Below are positions 44,906 to 55,947 of a DNA stretch of 64,000 nucleotides, in pieces. A program made the translations under genes and the position numbers. The number at the start of each line of letters is the position of its first letter. The stretch's first letter is position 1. This DNA comes from Asparagopsis taxiformis. Lineage: Eukaryota; Rhodophyta; Florideophyceae; Bonnemaisoniales; Bonnemaisoniaceae. The stretch is taken from contig JALQPE010002164.1 of NCBI GenBank assembly GCA_030407315.1, positions 39,138 to 103,137 on the forward strand, read 5' to 3'. The notes beneath the pieces are model-generated. The model was given only the letters and a program-made list of their open reading frames with translations. It was not told the origin of the DNA and did no database searches.

Positions 44906-45373
44906 ATGGATGATTCACTCATCCTCTCGGAGAGGTAAGTAAGGGAGTTTCTAGGATATCTGTCGTGGTAAGCGTTGCTTTTGAATCTGGCTGTTGGGGT
45001 TGATGTTTTGTATGTGATGCAGGAGTGGTGAAGCAGGAACGGCAGGACTGAAGGAGAGTGAAGAAGGGATCTAGGAAGATGGGGAATGAAGCTGTGAGGT
45101 GTTTCTGGTATGTGTATATTTTCGGTCATACGATAGAAGTGAGAGTGGGTTTCAAGTGGTGTAAGATTTTGCTGACCATGTTCGTGTTTGATGTCTTGAT
45201 GATTTAATGGGCTGGGGTGGTGTCGAGGAAAGCGGGATGGAATTGGGAAGGAGCGGATTTTTTGTAATCTAGGTCGTGAGGGTTCTTGCAGTATGTGCGG
45301 ATGGTGGTGCATGGCGTTCGGATGGTAGGGAGAACGCGATAGTGAGGGAGATGGGTGATCGACGATATGCTGA
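44906..45373. other. Degenerate subrepeat sequence
   Basis: Continues the decayed subrepeats of the preceding array. A 150-codon minus frame (44860-45312) is His/Pro/Ser-rich without motif and is probably chance. Confidence 0.4.
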
Positions 45374-45468
45374 CAGGTATTTCATATTCTGGCTGGATAA
45401 GTATCTCCTATTCCAACCGGGTATTTATTTCCTATTCTGACCAGATATGTATTCCCTATTCTAGAGAG
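45374..45468. repeat. Imperfect ~25-bp tandem repeat, about 4 copies
   Basis: Repeats of a TATTTCCTATTCTGACC-like motif with differing ends. Confidence 0.6.
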
Positions 45469-45586
45469 ACGTATTGTATACGAGCAGTTTCCTAAATGAG
45501 AGAATAAAATACGGTCCGATATGGGCCCTGAATTTACCATCCGCTGTAATTTCTTCCCTCCCGGTTTTCGCTGATATATTGTATAC

Positions 45587-45801
45587 TGGATGTCGGGTCC
45601 TAGTATTCCGCCAAACGTACTAGAGAAAGTGGATGTCGGGTCCTAGTATTCCGCCAAACGTACTAGAGAAAGTGGATGTCGGGTCCTAGTATTCCGCCAT
45701 ATGTACTAGAGAAAGTGGATGTCGGGTCCTAGTATTCCGCCATATGTACTAGAGAAAGTGGATGTCGGGCCCTAGTATTCCGCCATATGTACTAGAGAAA
45801 G
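45587..45801 (+). repeat. 43-bp subterminal tandem repeat, 5 copies
   Basis: Units start at 45587, 45630, 45673, 45716 and 45759, beginning TGGATGTCGGGTCCTAGTAT and ending ACTAGAGAAAG. CAAAC changes to CATAT between the second and third units. The array lies just inside the right terminus and shares CTAGTA with the left subterminal region. Confidence 0.93.
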
Positions 45802-45933
45802 TGGACGTCCGCATCCAAAAAACTTTTATTTTTTTTGGACGCGGACGTTCATTTGTTCTAGTAAATCTCGGGCCGACTAGGACCCGTACTAGAGAGACTG
45901 GACGTCCGCGTCCACTTCCGAAAAACACAGACG
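45802..45933 (-). repeat. Right terminal inverted repeat
   Basis: 45899-45933 is the inverted counterpart of 24273-24306. Just inside, 45802-45853 forms a hairpin (GGACGTCCGCATCC against GGACGCGGACGTTC around an A/T-rich centre). Confidence 0.78.
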
Positions 45934-46054
45934 TGAAGCGTACGTGCTTAGGTTTTCCAGCACTAATGAAGTTACTGGTGTGCGTTCTCTTGCAATCTTT
46001 GCTACATGGAGCTGTGAAAGGAGACTAGCTGTGTCATAAATACAACAACAGATC
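45934..46054. other. Flank between the TIR element and the gypsy insertion
   Basis: 121 bp with no gene. The last five bases AGATC (46050-46054) are the target duplication of the gypsy element. The sequence is not a continuation of the copia gene that flanks the left terminus. Confidence 0.6.
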
Positions 46055-46845
46055 TGTAGGACCAGCCAGGGTGGCGATCGCTAAGGGAGTTCTAGAATTG
46101 CAGCCGTGTCAGGGCGAGGTGAACCGTAACGCGCTGGTTGAACTTGCGTTCGCGCGTCGCTCGGTCGCGCTGGCGAACGGGTGGTACAACGGCGGAACGC
46201 GTAGGGAACGATCGCAACACGGTATTCGCGGGCCGGCGCAAGCCGTGATCTCAGGGTGAGGTCACCGAGTAAACTCGAGCACGACGCGATCCACACTGGG
46301 GTCGTAAATCCCTGGCCTAGTGGCGTGCGACGCAACGCGCGCTATCGCGGTGCGACGCGGCTCGACGATCGGTTTATGCGCAGCGCGCACGCGAACGTCG
46401 GCGATCGTGAGCAACCCGCACGCAACGTTTCAACGCAATCGGTCCTCGCGATTCGCTAAACGCTTAACTCGTAGCTGCGAAGATGCTGGCTGTTTATTGG
46501 TAAGGTGCGAAGCTGAACGACCATTAATAGCTAACTACCAAAGGACAGGCTGTCCTACCGTGGCCGGCCGGCGGCCGCTCGCTCGCACGAAAAAAGGGAA
46601 ATATTTGGGAAAAAGACTTTCGTCATAAAAAACCCAAAAAAGGGGAATAAAGGGAAATTCGTCGAAATCGCTACACGTGGCGCCGGGTTCGCAACCGCAC
46701 GCGTTCGCGCAGGTGCACCGTGACACGTAATCGGTTCGCCACGCGTACGCTCGCTTACTAACTAACTCAGCGCGAATGCACGCGGACTCAACTCGTCGAT
46801 ATCGCTTCAACCCGCGTTCGCGCTAGCGGCATAAAGTGCACCACA
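46055..46845 (-). repeat. LTR of the gypsy element (3' LTR on the minus strand)
   Basis: 791 bp, TGTAGGACCA ... GTGCACCACA as read on the plus strand. It differs from 58495-59287 at roughly a dozen positions by eye, about 98.5% identity. Confidence 0.93.
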
Positions 46846-46856
46846 CTCCCCCCGAC
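46846..46856 (-). other. Polypurine tract of the gypsy element
   Basis: GTCGGGGGGAG on the minus strand directly precedes the 3' LTR. Confidence 0.75.
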
Positions 46857-47027
46857 TAACATCACAGCGCGTCCCTGCGCGTGATCTCTTCCTGCGTATC
46901 CTTTGCCTTCTCCTTCTCTCTGTCCACTCTTCTCCTGTCGATCCTCTCTCTCTCTTTCTATCCTTCTTCTCTGCTCGGTCACTCGCATTCGTTGTTTCGC
47001 TCGTCGTCGCACGCGGTCGCTTTCGCC

Positions 47028-49847
47028 ATGGCGCAGGACGGTGATACTCTCCCCAGCTGGCTGCGCGCCAGCGTTCCTTCCGGTGAAGAAGCTGCGACGC
47101 CGATACGTTCGCCATCGGCGGCTCCGCGTCCCGCTTCGCCATCTCCTATGAGCCCCGAAAGCCCATTTTATCTGTCAATGGCCCAAGCTTCGTCTGCCAG
47201 CGAGCCGGTTGCCGCGTCGTCAAGTGCGCATAACGCGGATAATGTCGGCGCGTCATCGGGTGTTTTTGCGACAGTGGATGTAACCGCTACACCCGCGGCT
47301 GGGAGTCGTGCCAACGTTGGCGTGCCTCTTCGTTCCGTACCTGCCCCTTCTTCCGTGTCGCTCCCTTCGGCCGCGCAGCGCGTCCCCGTCGCCGCTCCGC
47401 GTGCGCGTTACGACGACCCTTCTGCGTACCGGTTCCTGCCGCGCGGGATGCCAACTTGGTCCGAATTGAGTCGCGTCCAATATTTTCCTCGGCGTTTCCT
47501 ATGGACGCGTATCGCCGATGTCAACCGCTATGCGGTATTACCTGGCCACAAGAACGCGCAAGCCGTATGGGATGCGCGACGCGAGGCGGCGTGGTGTGAC
47601 TTGGCTGTACCTTCGAACCTTCCTTGCGACACTTACTTCCTGGAGGACGCGGCGGATGAGCGGTTGGTGCGTCACTTGGCGCGTCTTCGCACAATGCGCC
47701 GCGACGAGTTCGCGCATCTTGACCCCTGGGCGGCGGCGCCTAGCGCTGGTTTCTTGTTGGACGGCGGCGTCCCCTGGAATGATATTGAACGGGAGGGAGA
47801 AGTTAGTGAGCCTTGGTTTTTCGACGCGGGGATGCGCTCCAAGGCGCGTCGTGAATTGCGCTTGCGTCGCACGACCGGTTACTTCGTTACGCATCGCGAC
47901 GTCGAATTTCGCGAGTTCCCAGAGGATCGCGTGAGTTCCTTCTTCCCGCGCTACGACCCACGCGACTGGCCTGACGCTCCCGAATCGCTGTCCGTTCCCC
48001 TGCCGTGCGTCTTCCATTATGCACCATCTGTCCTTCTTGGTCTTGATGTTCCGGTCGAGACGCGTTCCTACTTCTGGGCCGTGGCGCTTAGCGAATGGGT
48101 CGTGATGGTGGCCTGCGCCTAGCTTCATGTCGCGTTCGTCGAGCGTCGTTTCGTTCGCTTGAGCGACCGGCTCATCGCCGGTATCGAGAGCGTTGGCGCT
48201 GCGGCGGTCGTTCGTGGCGGCACCTATTCAGTCGCGCACTTAGAAAGTCTCTTGTCGGAGCATCGCGCGTGTCCATGGGACGAGACGCCTGTCTTCGACG
48301 TGGCTCCCGGCGTGGACTTCAATGAAGGTGGCCAGTGGCTACCGTGGAGCGCGGAACGCGGCGTCGTGGATTGGGCGCATGGCGCTCGGAGTTCACAGGC
48401 ATACGGAGATCCCTCACTTTCTATTGAAGTCGCCGCGCAACCCTTCACGTAGCGCGTTCGTGCATCTAGAAGCGGGCGACGTCGTTACCGTGGATGCTGT
48501 CTTGTCGGCGCTGTCTTCTAACGAGTTGCATGTGATGCGCGCAACGAACTCGCGGGAATATGCGCAGTACCTTGGGATGGCCGCGTTGTTGGCCGTTGAG
48601 CGCCGGCGATTCCGCGATGGGCGCTACTCGTTGTTCTCCGAAGCACCACGGCCTCCTATCGATGTTGCGCAGTTAGACGCGGCGTTGCGTGCGGAGTACG
48701 TAAGGGTGTACAACGAGTTACAAGAACTGAAGAAAGCCACTCAAGGTCAAGGCGCCGCCAACATGCCTGGCGAAGCGGGTGCAAGTGCGGCGACGGCTAG
48801 CGGCGCGGCATCGGGTTCGGCGGTTGTTGGCGAGGGTGCAGAAGCGCCCACGGCGGTGGCTGGTGACGACGCTGGTGCAGTCGCTGGTTCGTCGGCGGCA
48901 GACGGGCTACAAACTCAACTTTCTTCGGCCAAGCAGAGTCGAGATGAAGCGTTGTCGCGCGTGACGTCGGTCGCGCAAGCTCGCGACGAGGCTTTGGGGC
49001 GACTTAGCGCGGCCACCAGAGCGCTCGACGAGGCAATCAAGGCGCGCGATGATGCGTCTGAGGCACGTGACGAAGCCGTGTCGGTCCTGCGCGAGACTCG
49101 GAAGACGTTGGCGGAATCGGAGGAGCGCGAAGCCGCGCTAAAACGCAAGGTCGACGAAGACGCTGCGCGTATTGAGCGTATGCACGAAGACATCGGGAAG
49201 CTGCAAGGTCGTGCAGCGGCGTACAGGAAGGAGGCTGAGGGTGATCGGGCGGCGCTAGCGAATCTTCGAACTCGCTGTGACGCTGCGGTGACTGCTCAGC
49301 AGACGGCGCAGAGTGTGCTCGTCGAAGTCGAAGCCAATTTGGAAGCAGAAAGGGGGCGGTCGTCAGCTCGTATCGCTGCGGTGCGCGACGAATATCGCGC
49401 GCGAGAAAGGGATACCGTGCTCAAGGTTCAAGACACTATCGAACGCGCGCACCGTTGGGTTCGGCGTTGAACGATGTCGTTGGCTTCCTGCAGCGGTCCC
49501 CGACTGGGTCCGTGGGCGAGAAAGAGTCAGCTGGCGAAACGCAGTCCGTGAGCGAGTTGCGCGCAGAAGCGGTACGTGGCGTTGCGGGGAGCGTTGGCTC
49601 AGGACGCGGCGGTGCACGGCCCATGACGCGTTCGCGCGCGGCCGCGGCTTCGACGGGTCGCACAAGTATTCCTCCCCTTCGGATTGGCGTACATGATGGG
49701 CGCGTCGTTCGGGTGTTGAATCCCGAACGGCGACGCGGTCACCAGGCAGATACGGCTTCGAGCCGCGCTCGTTCGCGCAATACGGCGGGTAGTTCGTCAA
49801 GCCGTCACGCGCGTCGAGACGATGACACGCGCGCACCTCCGTCCTGA
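47028..49847 (+). pseudogene. Antisense ORF of the gypsy element, long coiled-coil protein
   Basis: Starts at an ATG in a CGCCATGG context (47028). One coding track runs to 49847 but is broken by a TAG at 48120-48122, a frame change near 48440, and another near 49450. The first ~120 residues are Ala/Ser/Pro-rich. A globular part follows (YRFLPRGMPTWSELS, RRFLWTRIADVNRYAVL). After that come an Ala-rich linker and a long coiled coil (AQARDEALGRLSAATRALDE and repeats at 48920-49460), with a basic Ser/Arg tail. It is antisense to gag-pol. Tat/Ogre/Grande-type plant gypsy elements also carry an antisense ORF at this position, but I do not recognise their plant mobile domain here. Function unknown. 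Confidence 0.6.
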
Positions 49848-51953
49848 TTCTTGCTCCGTTCAGTTAGCACGCATTACATTCTCCTTGCCATAAACTCGTC
49901 TTGTTGGTATCTACGTGTCGCCCTTCCCGCCTCTTGGTTCCTCCACTTGGTACACGCGCTGTATTGTGACGCTGGGGGCCGGCCGGTACGCGGCGTGCCA
50001 GATCATGGGGCATGCAAGCGTCGGTGTGCCTTCGGTAAGGACGCGCGTGTCGTGGCTCAAAGCCGTATGTGCCCGTTGTCCACGTCGCCGTTCGGGGGAC
50101 AACCGTACGAAGTCGGCCATCAACACGTGCCGATATTTCCAGCATGCGTTGGGTTGCGTGTGTTGTGGAGCTTGAGAGGGGGTGAACGGGGTGAGTTGGG
50201 GCGGCCGGTACGCCGGAGCGCGATCGTCGTAATGCGTTCGCTTCGTCGGTTCGTCGCGCGTGGTTCTCGCCGCCGCGGGTTAATTCCATCGCGCGTTCGC
50301 TCGCGGTCGCGTCATCGGTTCGTTGCTACGCGCCTTCGTTTTTCGCCTTCGCGTCGCCTCGCTTGCTACCTACGTTCGTGTCTCACTATCGCATCCGCTG
50401 TTCCATGGCTAGAGCGGGGCGAAAGGGCCTTATTCGCGGGCTCCCGTGTGGGTCGCCTCTTTCTTTTTGTAGACTAGGCCTCATTCTCCGCGCTTTCGCT
50501 GAGGGGGAGATGCGCGCGTGAATGCCACTATATTCTCGGTGGAGACCGGCGTACGTCCAGGTGACTGCGTCTTTCCACCGAGTTCGAGATGCTCGCTGGA
50601 GTCTGCGCGTGTTGTCGTCCAATCAAATGACGGCAGCGAGGGACGGCTTGTCACGGCGTGGGGGTCAGTGTGGCGGCGGCGCAATCCAGGTTCCCCTTCG
50701 CCAACAATTTTCTCGTGGGACAATTTTTGCGGGACGGTCAAATTGCTATTCCGCCGGGCCAGACTGCGCACCCAATTTCGGAGCCGCTCCCCTATTTTCG
50801 CGCGAAACCTATCGCTGGTTCCAGCGCATCGCACATCTCCTAGAGTCAGTCAGGGAGTTAGACGGTGCCGGGCTTGCACGCATTTTCCAGGTTGTGCGCC
50901 GACATACGTGAGCGAGACTCTCAGTACGTGACATGGCGCGACCTCTGCGTGGCGGTAGGCGGTTATTGAGGGTTGCATAGCGTGGGCGACGAGTAGCTGC
51001 AGGGCGAACGAAGAGTAGTTGCGTGGCGAACGAAGAGCGGTCGAAGCGTGGGCGAGGAGTGATACGTGGTGTCTCCTGGCAGTCTTGGCGCGACTTGCGC
51101 AGCGGTTCCCGAACCTCGCACAGGTGGTCAGCGGGCGGCGCCTAGGGCGTAAGCGAGTGGGTTCGATTCCCACGCATCGACGGCGTTCTGCGCGACGCGT
51201 GTTAGCACCAGCAATACAAAGCGTTCGTTTGTAGGCTCGCACAAGCGTTCAACTTCCCAGTTAGTCTAGCCCAGTGTGGATTGCCTCCGTGCGGATAGCT
51301 GACGCGAGTAGTAACGCGACGCGCAAGCGACGAATCATGTGCGGCCTGTCGGACGAGTACGTCAGCGGCTCGCGAGCGGCGTCGCTCCATTGCGTGCGGC
51401 GACCGTTCCAAGTCATTCAGCGATAGAACGTCAGTTGCGCAGGGCGCCGTGAAACTTCGTCTGACGTCGCGACTGACGTTTTCGTGCGGTGTCACGTTAT
51501 CGACTGAACCGGTTCGAGAATACTGGGCGCTGCGGGCACACGAAATAGACGGCAAGGATGATGTGTCGGCGCGCTTTTTCGCATACGCGTCGGAGCGAGC
51601 CTCATGGTCCTGGCCCGTTTTCTCCATGAGATCTGCAGGCGTCCTCCTTGGTTCGTATGCCGCTCTTGGCTCGGCGGGTCTGCACGTTAGTTGCGTGGCG
51701 GGCGATGGCGCGTCCTCTTGTCCGCTAACCGCGAACTGGAGCGACTGGGTGGCGTCCGGCGCGGTTTGGTGACGCTTGTCGCTTCCGGCGTGCGCTTCTT
51801 CGGCGGGGGTCCCCGGCGGTCGCGTGACGTAGCGCGGTCGGGCTCGGTGTCGCGTCCGGCGGCGCTCGAAGCGGTTCGCTTTAGGTCCTTGCGAAAACGT
51901 GCCACAATAGGTGCGGGTAGTGAGCCCACGGGTTCCCAGGTATCATCGCGCGG
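49848..51953. other. Non-coding part of the gypsy element with a tRNA-like segment
   Basis: GC-rich sequence between the antisense ORF and the chromodomain end. Many overlapping frames exist, as expected from GC-rich DNA, but none has a motif. On the plus strand, 51125-51180 has an A-box-like TGGTCAGCGGG and a perfect T arm GTGGG-TTCGATT-CCCAC (51157-51173), but no acceptor pairing and no T-run terminator, so I call it tRNA-derived at most. Confidence 0.4.
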
Positions 51954-53391
51954 CTAATATCCTTTCCAGCGCACTCGGAAAACGGCTTCCCCAGCATCGT
52001 CAATGCCTTCGGCCATGAGTTTTTCAATCATAAATTCGCGCGTTCCGTACCCAGACTCTGGGCTAACTTTGCGCGAAGCTTCGAGGTCGCGTTCGCTGCG
52101 TTGCGTAGCGTCGTTAGCGGCTTCCGTTGCGGTAGCATCTTCCTCGTCGTCTAGCGGGGAAGGCGCGGGCGTCGCAATACGCGGTGCGACACGGATGCGG
52201 TCGGAACTAACGAGCTCGGGCACGCCATCTATCACGATTTCGTAGGTATGGCCGCGACAGCCTATTACAGGGAAAGGGCCGGAGACGGGGTAGTCTAATT
52301 TCGACGCACGCGCTCCTTCGTCTCGCTGCGCTTTAGTCGTCGCTCCCGCGCGGGTATCCAAGTAGACTTGGTCACCCACCTTGATCTCCTTGTTCACTGC
52401 GCGTACGCCGCGGTCGAAATCCCGTTTATACCGCGCTTGCGCCTTCTTCAGCGCGTTTGCTGCGCGCGCGTAGGCGTCCGATAATCGCGCTAGAAATTCC
52501 AGCGGAGAAACGGCGTGCTGCGAATCGTGTCCACTTGTTCCGTTCCCAGCGATACGGGGTAGCGTGTGAGCGTAAGTTCGAACGGCGACGTATTTGTCGA
52601 GCGGTGTATCGCGCGGTTATAAGCGTACGCTAGCGCGTCTAAATGCTCGTCCCAATCTCTGCGCTCTTCATCTACATAATGGCGCAGCGTCGCGACGATG
52701 GTGCGGTTCATGCGCTCGACTTGTCCGTTCGATTGCGGATGGTACGCCGTTGTGAATATGTTTCGCGTACCCATCAGCGCGCAAGTCTCCTGAAACAGCT
52801 TCGAGCGGAATTGCGGCCCATTGTCCGAAAGTAGCGTGCGCGGCGGTCCATAGACGAACACCCAATCTCGGCAAAATGCCTTCGCAACGGCGAGCGCGGA
52901 TACGCGTCCGAGCGCGATGAGTCGGCAGAGTTTGCTATAGCGGTCTGCGATTACAAGTACGAAGCGGCGTTGGCGCGGAGTCTCGGGCAGGGCCCAAGGA
53001 TATCGATAGCGACGTCTTCGAGCGGGCGCGTCGCGGGGAATAGCTTCAAGGCGTTCGTGTGGCGATATTGCGTAACGCGGTTACGTGCGCACGCGTCGCA
53101 CTGTCTCACGGTGGTGTAGACGTCCACGCTCATCATCGGCCAGTAGTACGCGCGTCGGATTGCGTCATACATGCGTCGCGCGCCCGGATGTCCTGCGGTT
53201 ACCGCGTAATGGTTAGCTCGCAAAATGCGCCCCTTAATCGCTTCGGGCACGACTATCTGCGTGGCGTCGTCGAGCGGCGCGGTCCTCATAAGTATCCCAT
53301 CGGGGGACAGGTGAAAGCGCGACTGCGGCGCGGTTTCGACATCGCGCTTCGCGTTTGGCAGAATTCGTCCGTCGCTTGCTCGCGAATCCAC
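51954..53391 (-). pseudogene. Gypsy integrase and chromodomain, decayed
   Basis: 53391-52951 carries the integrase finger (HYAVTAGHPGARRMY, CDACARNR). 52861-52490 carries the catalytic core (LLSDNGPQFRSKLF, AYHPQSNGQVERMNR). 52397-51954 holds the C-terminal region and the first strands of a chromodomain (VFRVRWKGY), then a stop. Each piece is in a different frame, so at least two shifts occurred. Confidence 0.85.
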
Positions 53392-55248
53392 TCGTCAGTG
53401 GACACGGGCGGTTCGATGCACGACCGAGTTGCCAGTAGGCAGTCCAAACTCGGGTAGTATTCTGCGTAGTCGCATAGTAGCGCGGTATCGGTTCGCGCAT
53501 AAGCGTCCGCGTGCGGTTCAACGATATTCGCGGCGCCGAAGCAGGGTATCTCGTCCGGTATTTCCGTCTCGTCGCCGCTTCGCGTGGCCATTCGCGAGAG
53601 CGCGTCGGCGATGACATGGCGTTTACCCTTTTATATTCGACATCGAACTCGAACTCGGCGAGTCGCAATCGCCAGCGCGCCAGCCGTCCTTCCGCAGAGG
53701 TCATGTTTAGAATCCAGCGCAGCGAATTGTGGTCCGTGCGAACCGTGAACTTCCGTCCTTCTAGATACGCACGTAGTAGCAACACTGCCCATACCACCGC
53801 GAGGCATTCGCGTTCCGTCGTCGAATAATTTCGCTCCGCGTCGTTAAGCGTGCGCGACCAGTATCCGACTGGATGTAATGTGTCTTCGTCCGCGTCTAGC
53901 TGTAATAATGCGCATCCGATTTGTCCTTGCGACGCGTCGGTATCGAGCACGTATGGGTGTCCCTCGCGCGGCAGGCGAAGAATAGGCGGAGATAGCATCG
54001 CTCGTCGCAATGATTCGAACGCGCGCGTTTGCTCTGGCGTCGGCGCGGGTAGGTTATCTCCTTGGTCCTTTTTCAGCAGCTGCGTGAAGCGGCGCCGCGC
54101 GAACGCGAATTTTTCGACGAATCGGCGGTATACGTTGCAGTTCCCAGAAAGCTGCGCAGCTGCGTTTTCGTCGTCGGATACGTCGCATCGCGCAGCGCGT
54201 CGCATTTCGTCGTCGGCACGGATAGCTTTCCGGCGAAATAGTATGTCCCAGGTAGTCTACCGAGCGCTTGAAGAACTCAGTCTTCGCGAATTTAAGCGAA
54301 ACGCCAGCGCGTCCGAGGATTCCCAGTATCTCGTCGACGTGATGCACGTGCGCGTTTACGTCGGCGGAGAAGATGATTACGTCATCCAGGTAGACTAGGC
54401 AGTGCTGCCATTTCACGTTCGCGAGCAAGATATCGAGCGCGCGCTGAAACGTCGCGGGCGCGTTCGATAGTCCGAAGGGCACGGCGGAAGCGATACGTAC
54501 CAACGTGCGACGTAAACGTAGTCTTGTCGCGGTCGGCGTGCGCTACTGGGATCTGCCAGTATCCCGAGTTGCAGTCCAGCGTAGTGAAAACCGTCGCGTT
54601 ACCGAGCGAATCGACGCAATCGTCCATGCGCGGAATCGGATACGCGTCCTTGACGGTGGCGGCGTTTAAGCGGCGGTAGTCGATGCAGAAGCGGGAAGTC
54701 CCGTCCTTCTTAGGCACGACTACGACCGGGCTCGCCCATTCCGATGTAGCAGGTTCGATCACTCCAGCGCGGAGCATCTTATCCACTTGCGTACGGATAA
54801 TTTCGCGCGACGCGTGTCCGGCGCGGTACGGCGGTTGGTTGACGGGGGTCGCCCCCGGAACCAGTTCGATGCGGTGTTCTGTCGCGTGGATGGCTCCAAG
54901 CGTGCCATTCCACATTCGCTCGTGCTTTCGCAGCATCTCGATAATTCGCGCGTGTAGGTCGTCGTCTACTCGCTCATCGCGTAGCGTCGCGCGTAAGAGG
55001 TCTTCCCATGCGGCGTCGCGTTCGCAATTCCGTCGGCTTCGCGCGGGTCCGGCGGGTTCGTCGCGTTGCGTGGCGTCGCATCGTCGGGCGGTCGGTCTTG
55101 CGGAGTCGGCCTCTTGTGCAACTTGTAGGCAACCTACGGGGTTGGGCACTGCGGCGCCCACCTTCATGCCTTTGGGCAATACCTGTAGGCGGTGCCGGCG
55201 TTGTGCACTGCACACTGAAGGGCACGTTCCTTTTAACCAGCGTTTCAC
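53234..55248 (-). pseudogene. Gypsy reverse transcriptase and RNase H, decayed
   Basis: 55248-54382: RFCIDYRRLN, TLDCNSGYWQIPVA. 54503-54054: VPFGLSNAPATFQRAL and the YLDD catalytic box in CLVYLDDVIIFS. 54205-53234: thumb/connection and RNase H (LDTDASQGQIGCALL, NYSTTERECLAVVWA). Frame changes fall near 54490 and 54180. Confidence 0.88.
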
Positions 55249-55903
55249 CGTTGGCTAGACGAAGCAACTTCTGCCCGTAGAGGTCAGTCGCGGGTATCGT
55301 GATGCAGCGTCCGTCAGCGCCCGTGGTGACTTCGATAGCTTGCGTCGCGTGCGGCGGAATCGACGTGCGGCGCGCAACGCGGATTGGTGCGAAATCTGTC
55401 GGTCGGGTAGTCTTGGGGGTCGGTGCGCGGCGCGGTTTCGTCGGCGTGCGTGGGAGCATCGGAACGTGGTCTCCATAGCGGGTTCGCAACGCGCGCTGCG
55501 GCCCAGTATAGATCATCCGAACCACGCGGTCGATGAAGTCTGCTCCCAGAATGCAAGGGACGGATAAGCGCGGCATCACCAGGAAAGTTTGAAGGTGCGC
55601 GCGGGCACCTAGAAGAACGCTAAGTCGCAACGACGCGTTCGGCGCGAGGCGTCGTCCATTCGCGTCGATAATTGCGCAGCGCAGCGTTGGCGGCGTAGCG
55701 TGGCGCTTCCAATCAGCGCCTAATACGTTCTCGCGAATGAGGCTCGGGCCCGCGCCGGTATCAAGCACAGCGGTCACCGCGGTGGCCGTACGTAGATTAT
55801 ATCCGACGCGTACCTCGAGTTTGTAGTTCGCGGTAGGGGTCTGAAACAGGACCACTGTTTCGGGTGGTAACGGAGGCGGTCTTTCGCGCGGCGGTTGCGT
55901 CAT
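54974..55903 (-). pseudogene. Gypsy protease region
   Basis: 309 codons with a retropepsin-type active site VLDTGAGPSLI (about residue 46) and a downstream flap/ILGADF block, followed by a basic linker to reverse transcriptase. It overlaps the start of the reverse-transcriptase frame but is offset, so it is separated by a shift. Confidence 0.8.
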
Positions 55904-55947
55904 CGCGCGTCGCGTGTCCGTTGAGTGAAGAGGAGTCGGCCCACCCG

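Larger units (their letters stand above)
24273..45933. mobile_element. Candidate ~21.7-kb TIR-bounded DNA transposon carrying methyltransferase-SET and ParB-oxygenase genes
   Basis: The two ends are inverted copies: left CGTCTGTGTT ... TGGACGCGGACGTCCA (24273-24306), right the reverse complement at 45899-45933. Next to each are subterminal motifs (CTAGTA, TAGTATTAC/TTCC, GGACGTCC), as in CACTA/Plavaka-type elements. The interval holds a Plavaka-like transposase plus three large cargo genes and repeated spacers. The termini and cargo are seen in the sequence; that they form one unit is inference. The left flank is copia, but the right flank (45934 on) is not its continuation and no target duplication is seen, so a rearrangement or two related elements remain possible. 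Confidence 0.6.

Noticed and set aside
46071..46628. Overlapping small ORFs in the gypsy LTR, repeated at 58512-59069
   Set aside because: They are repeated because the LTR is repeated; no coding features.
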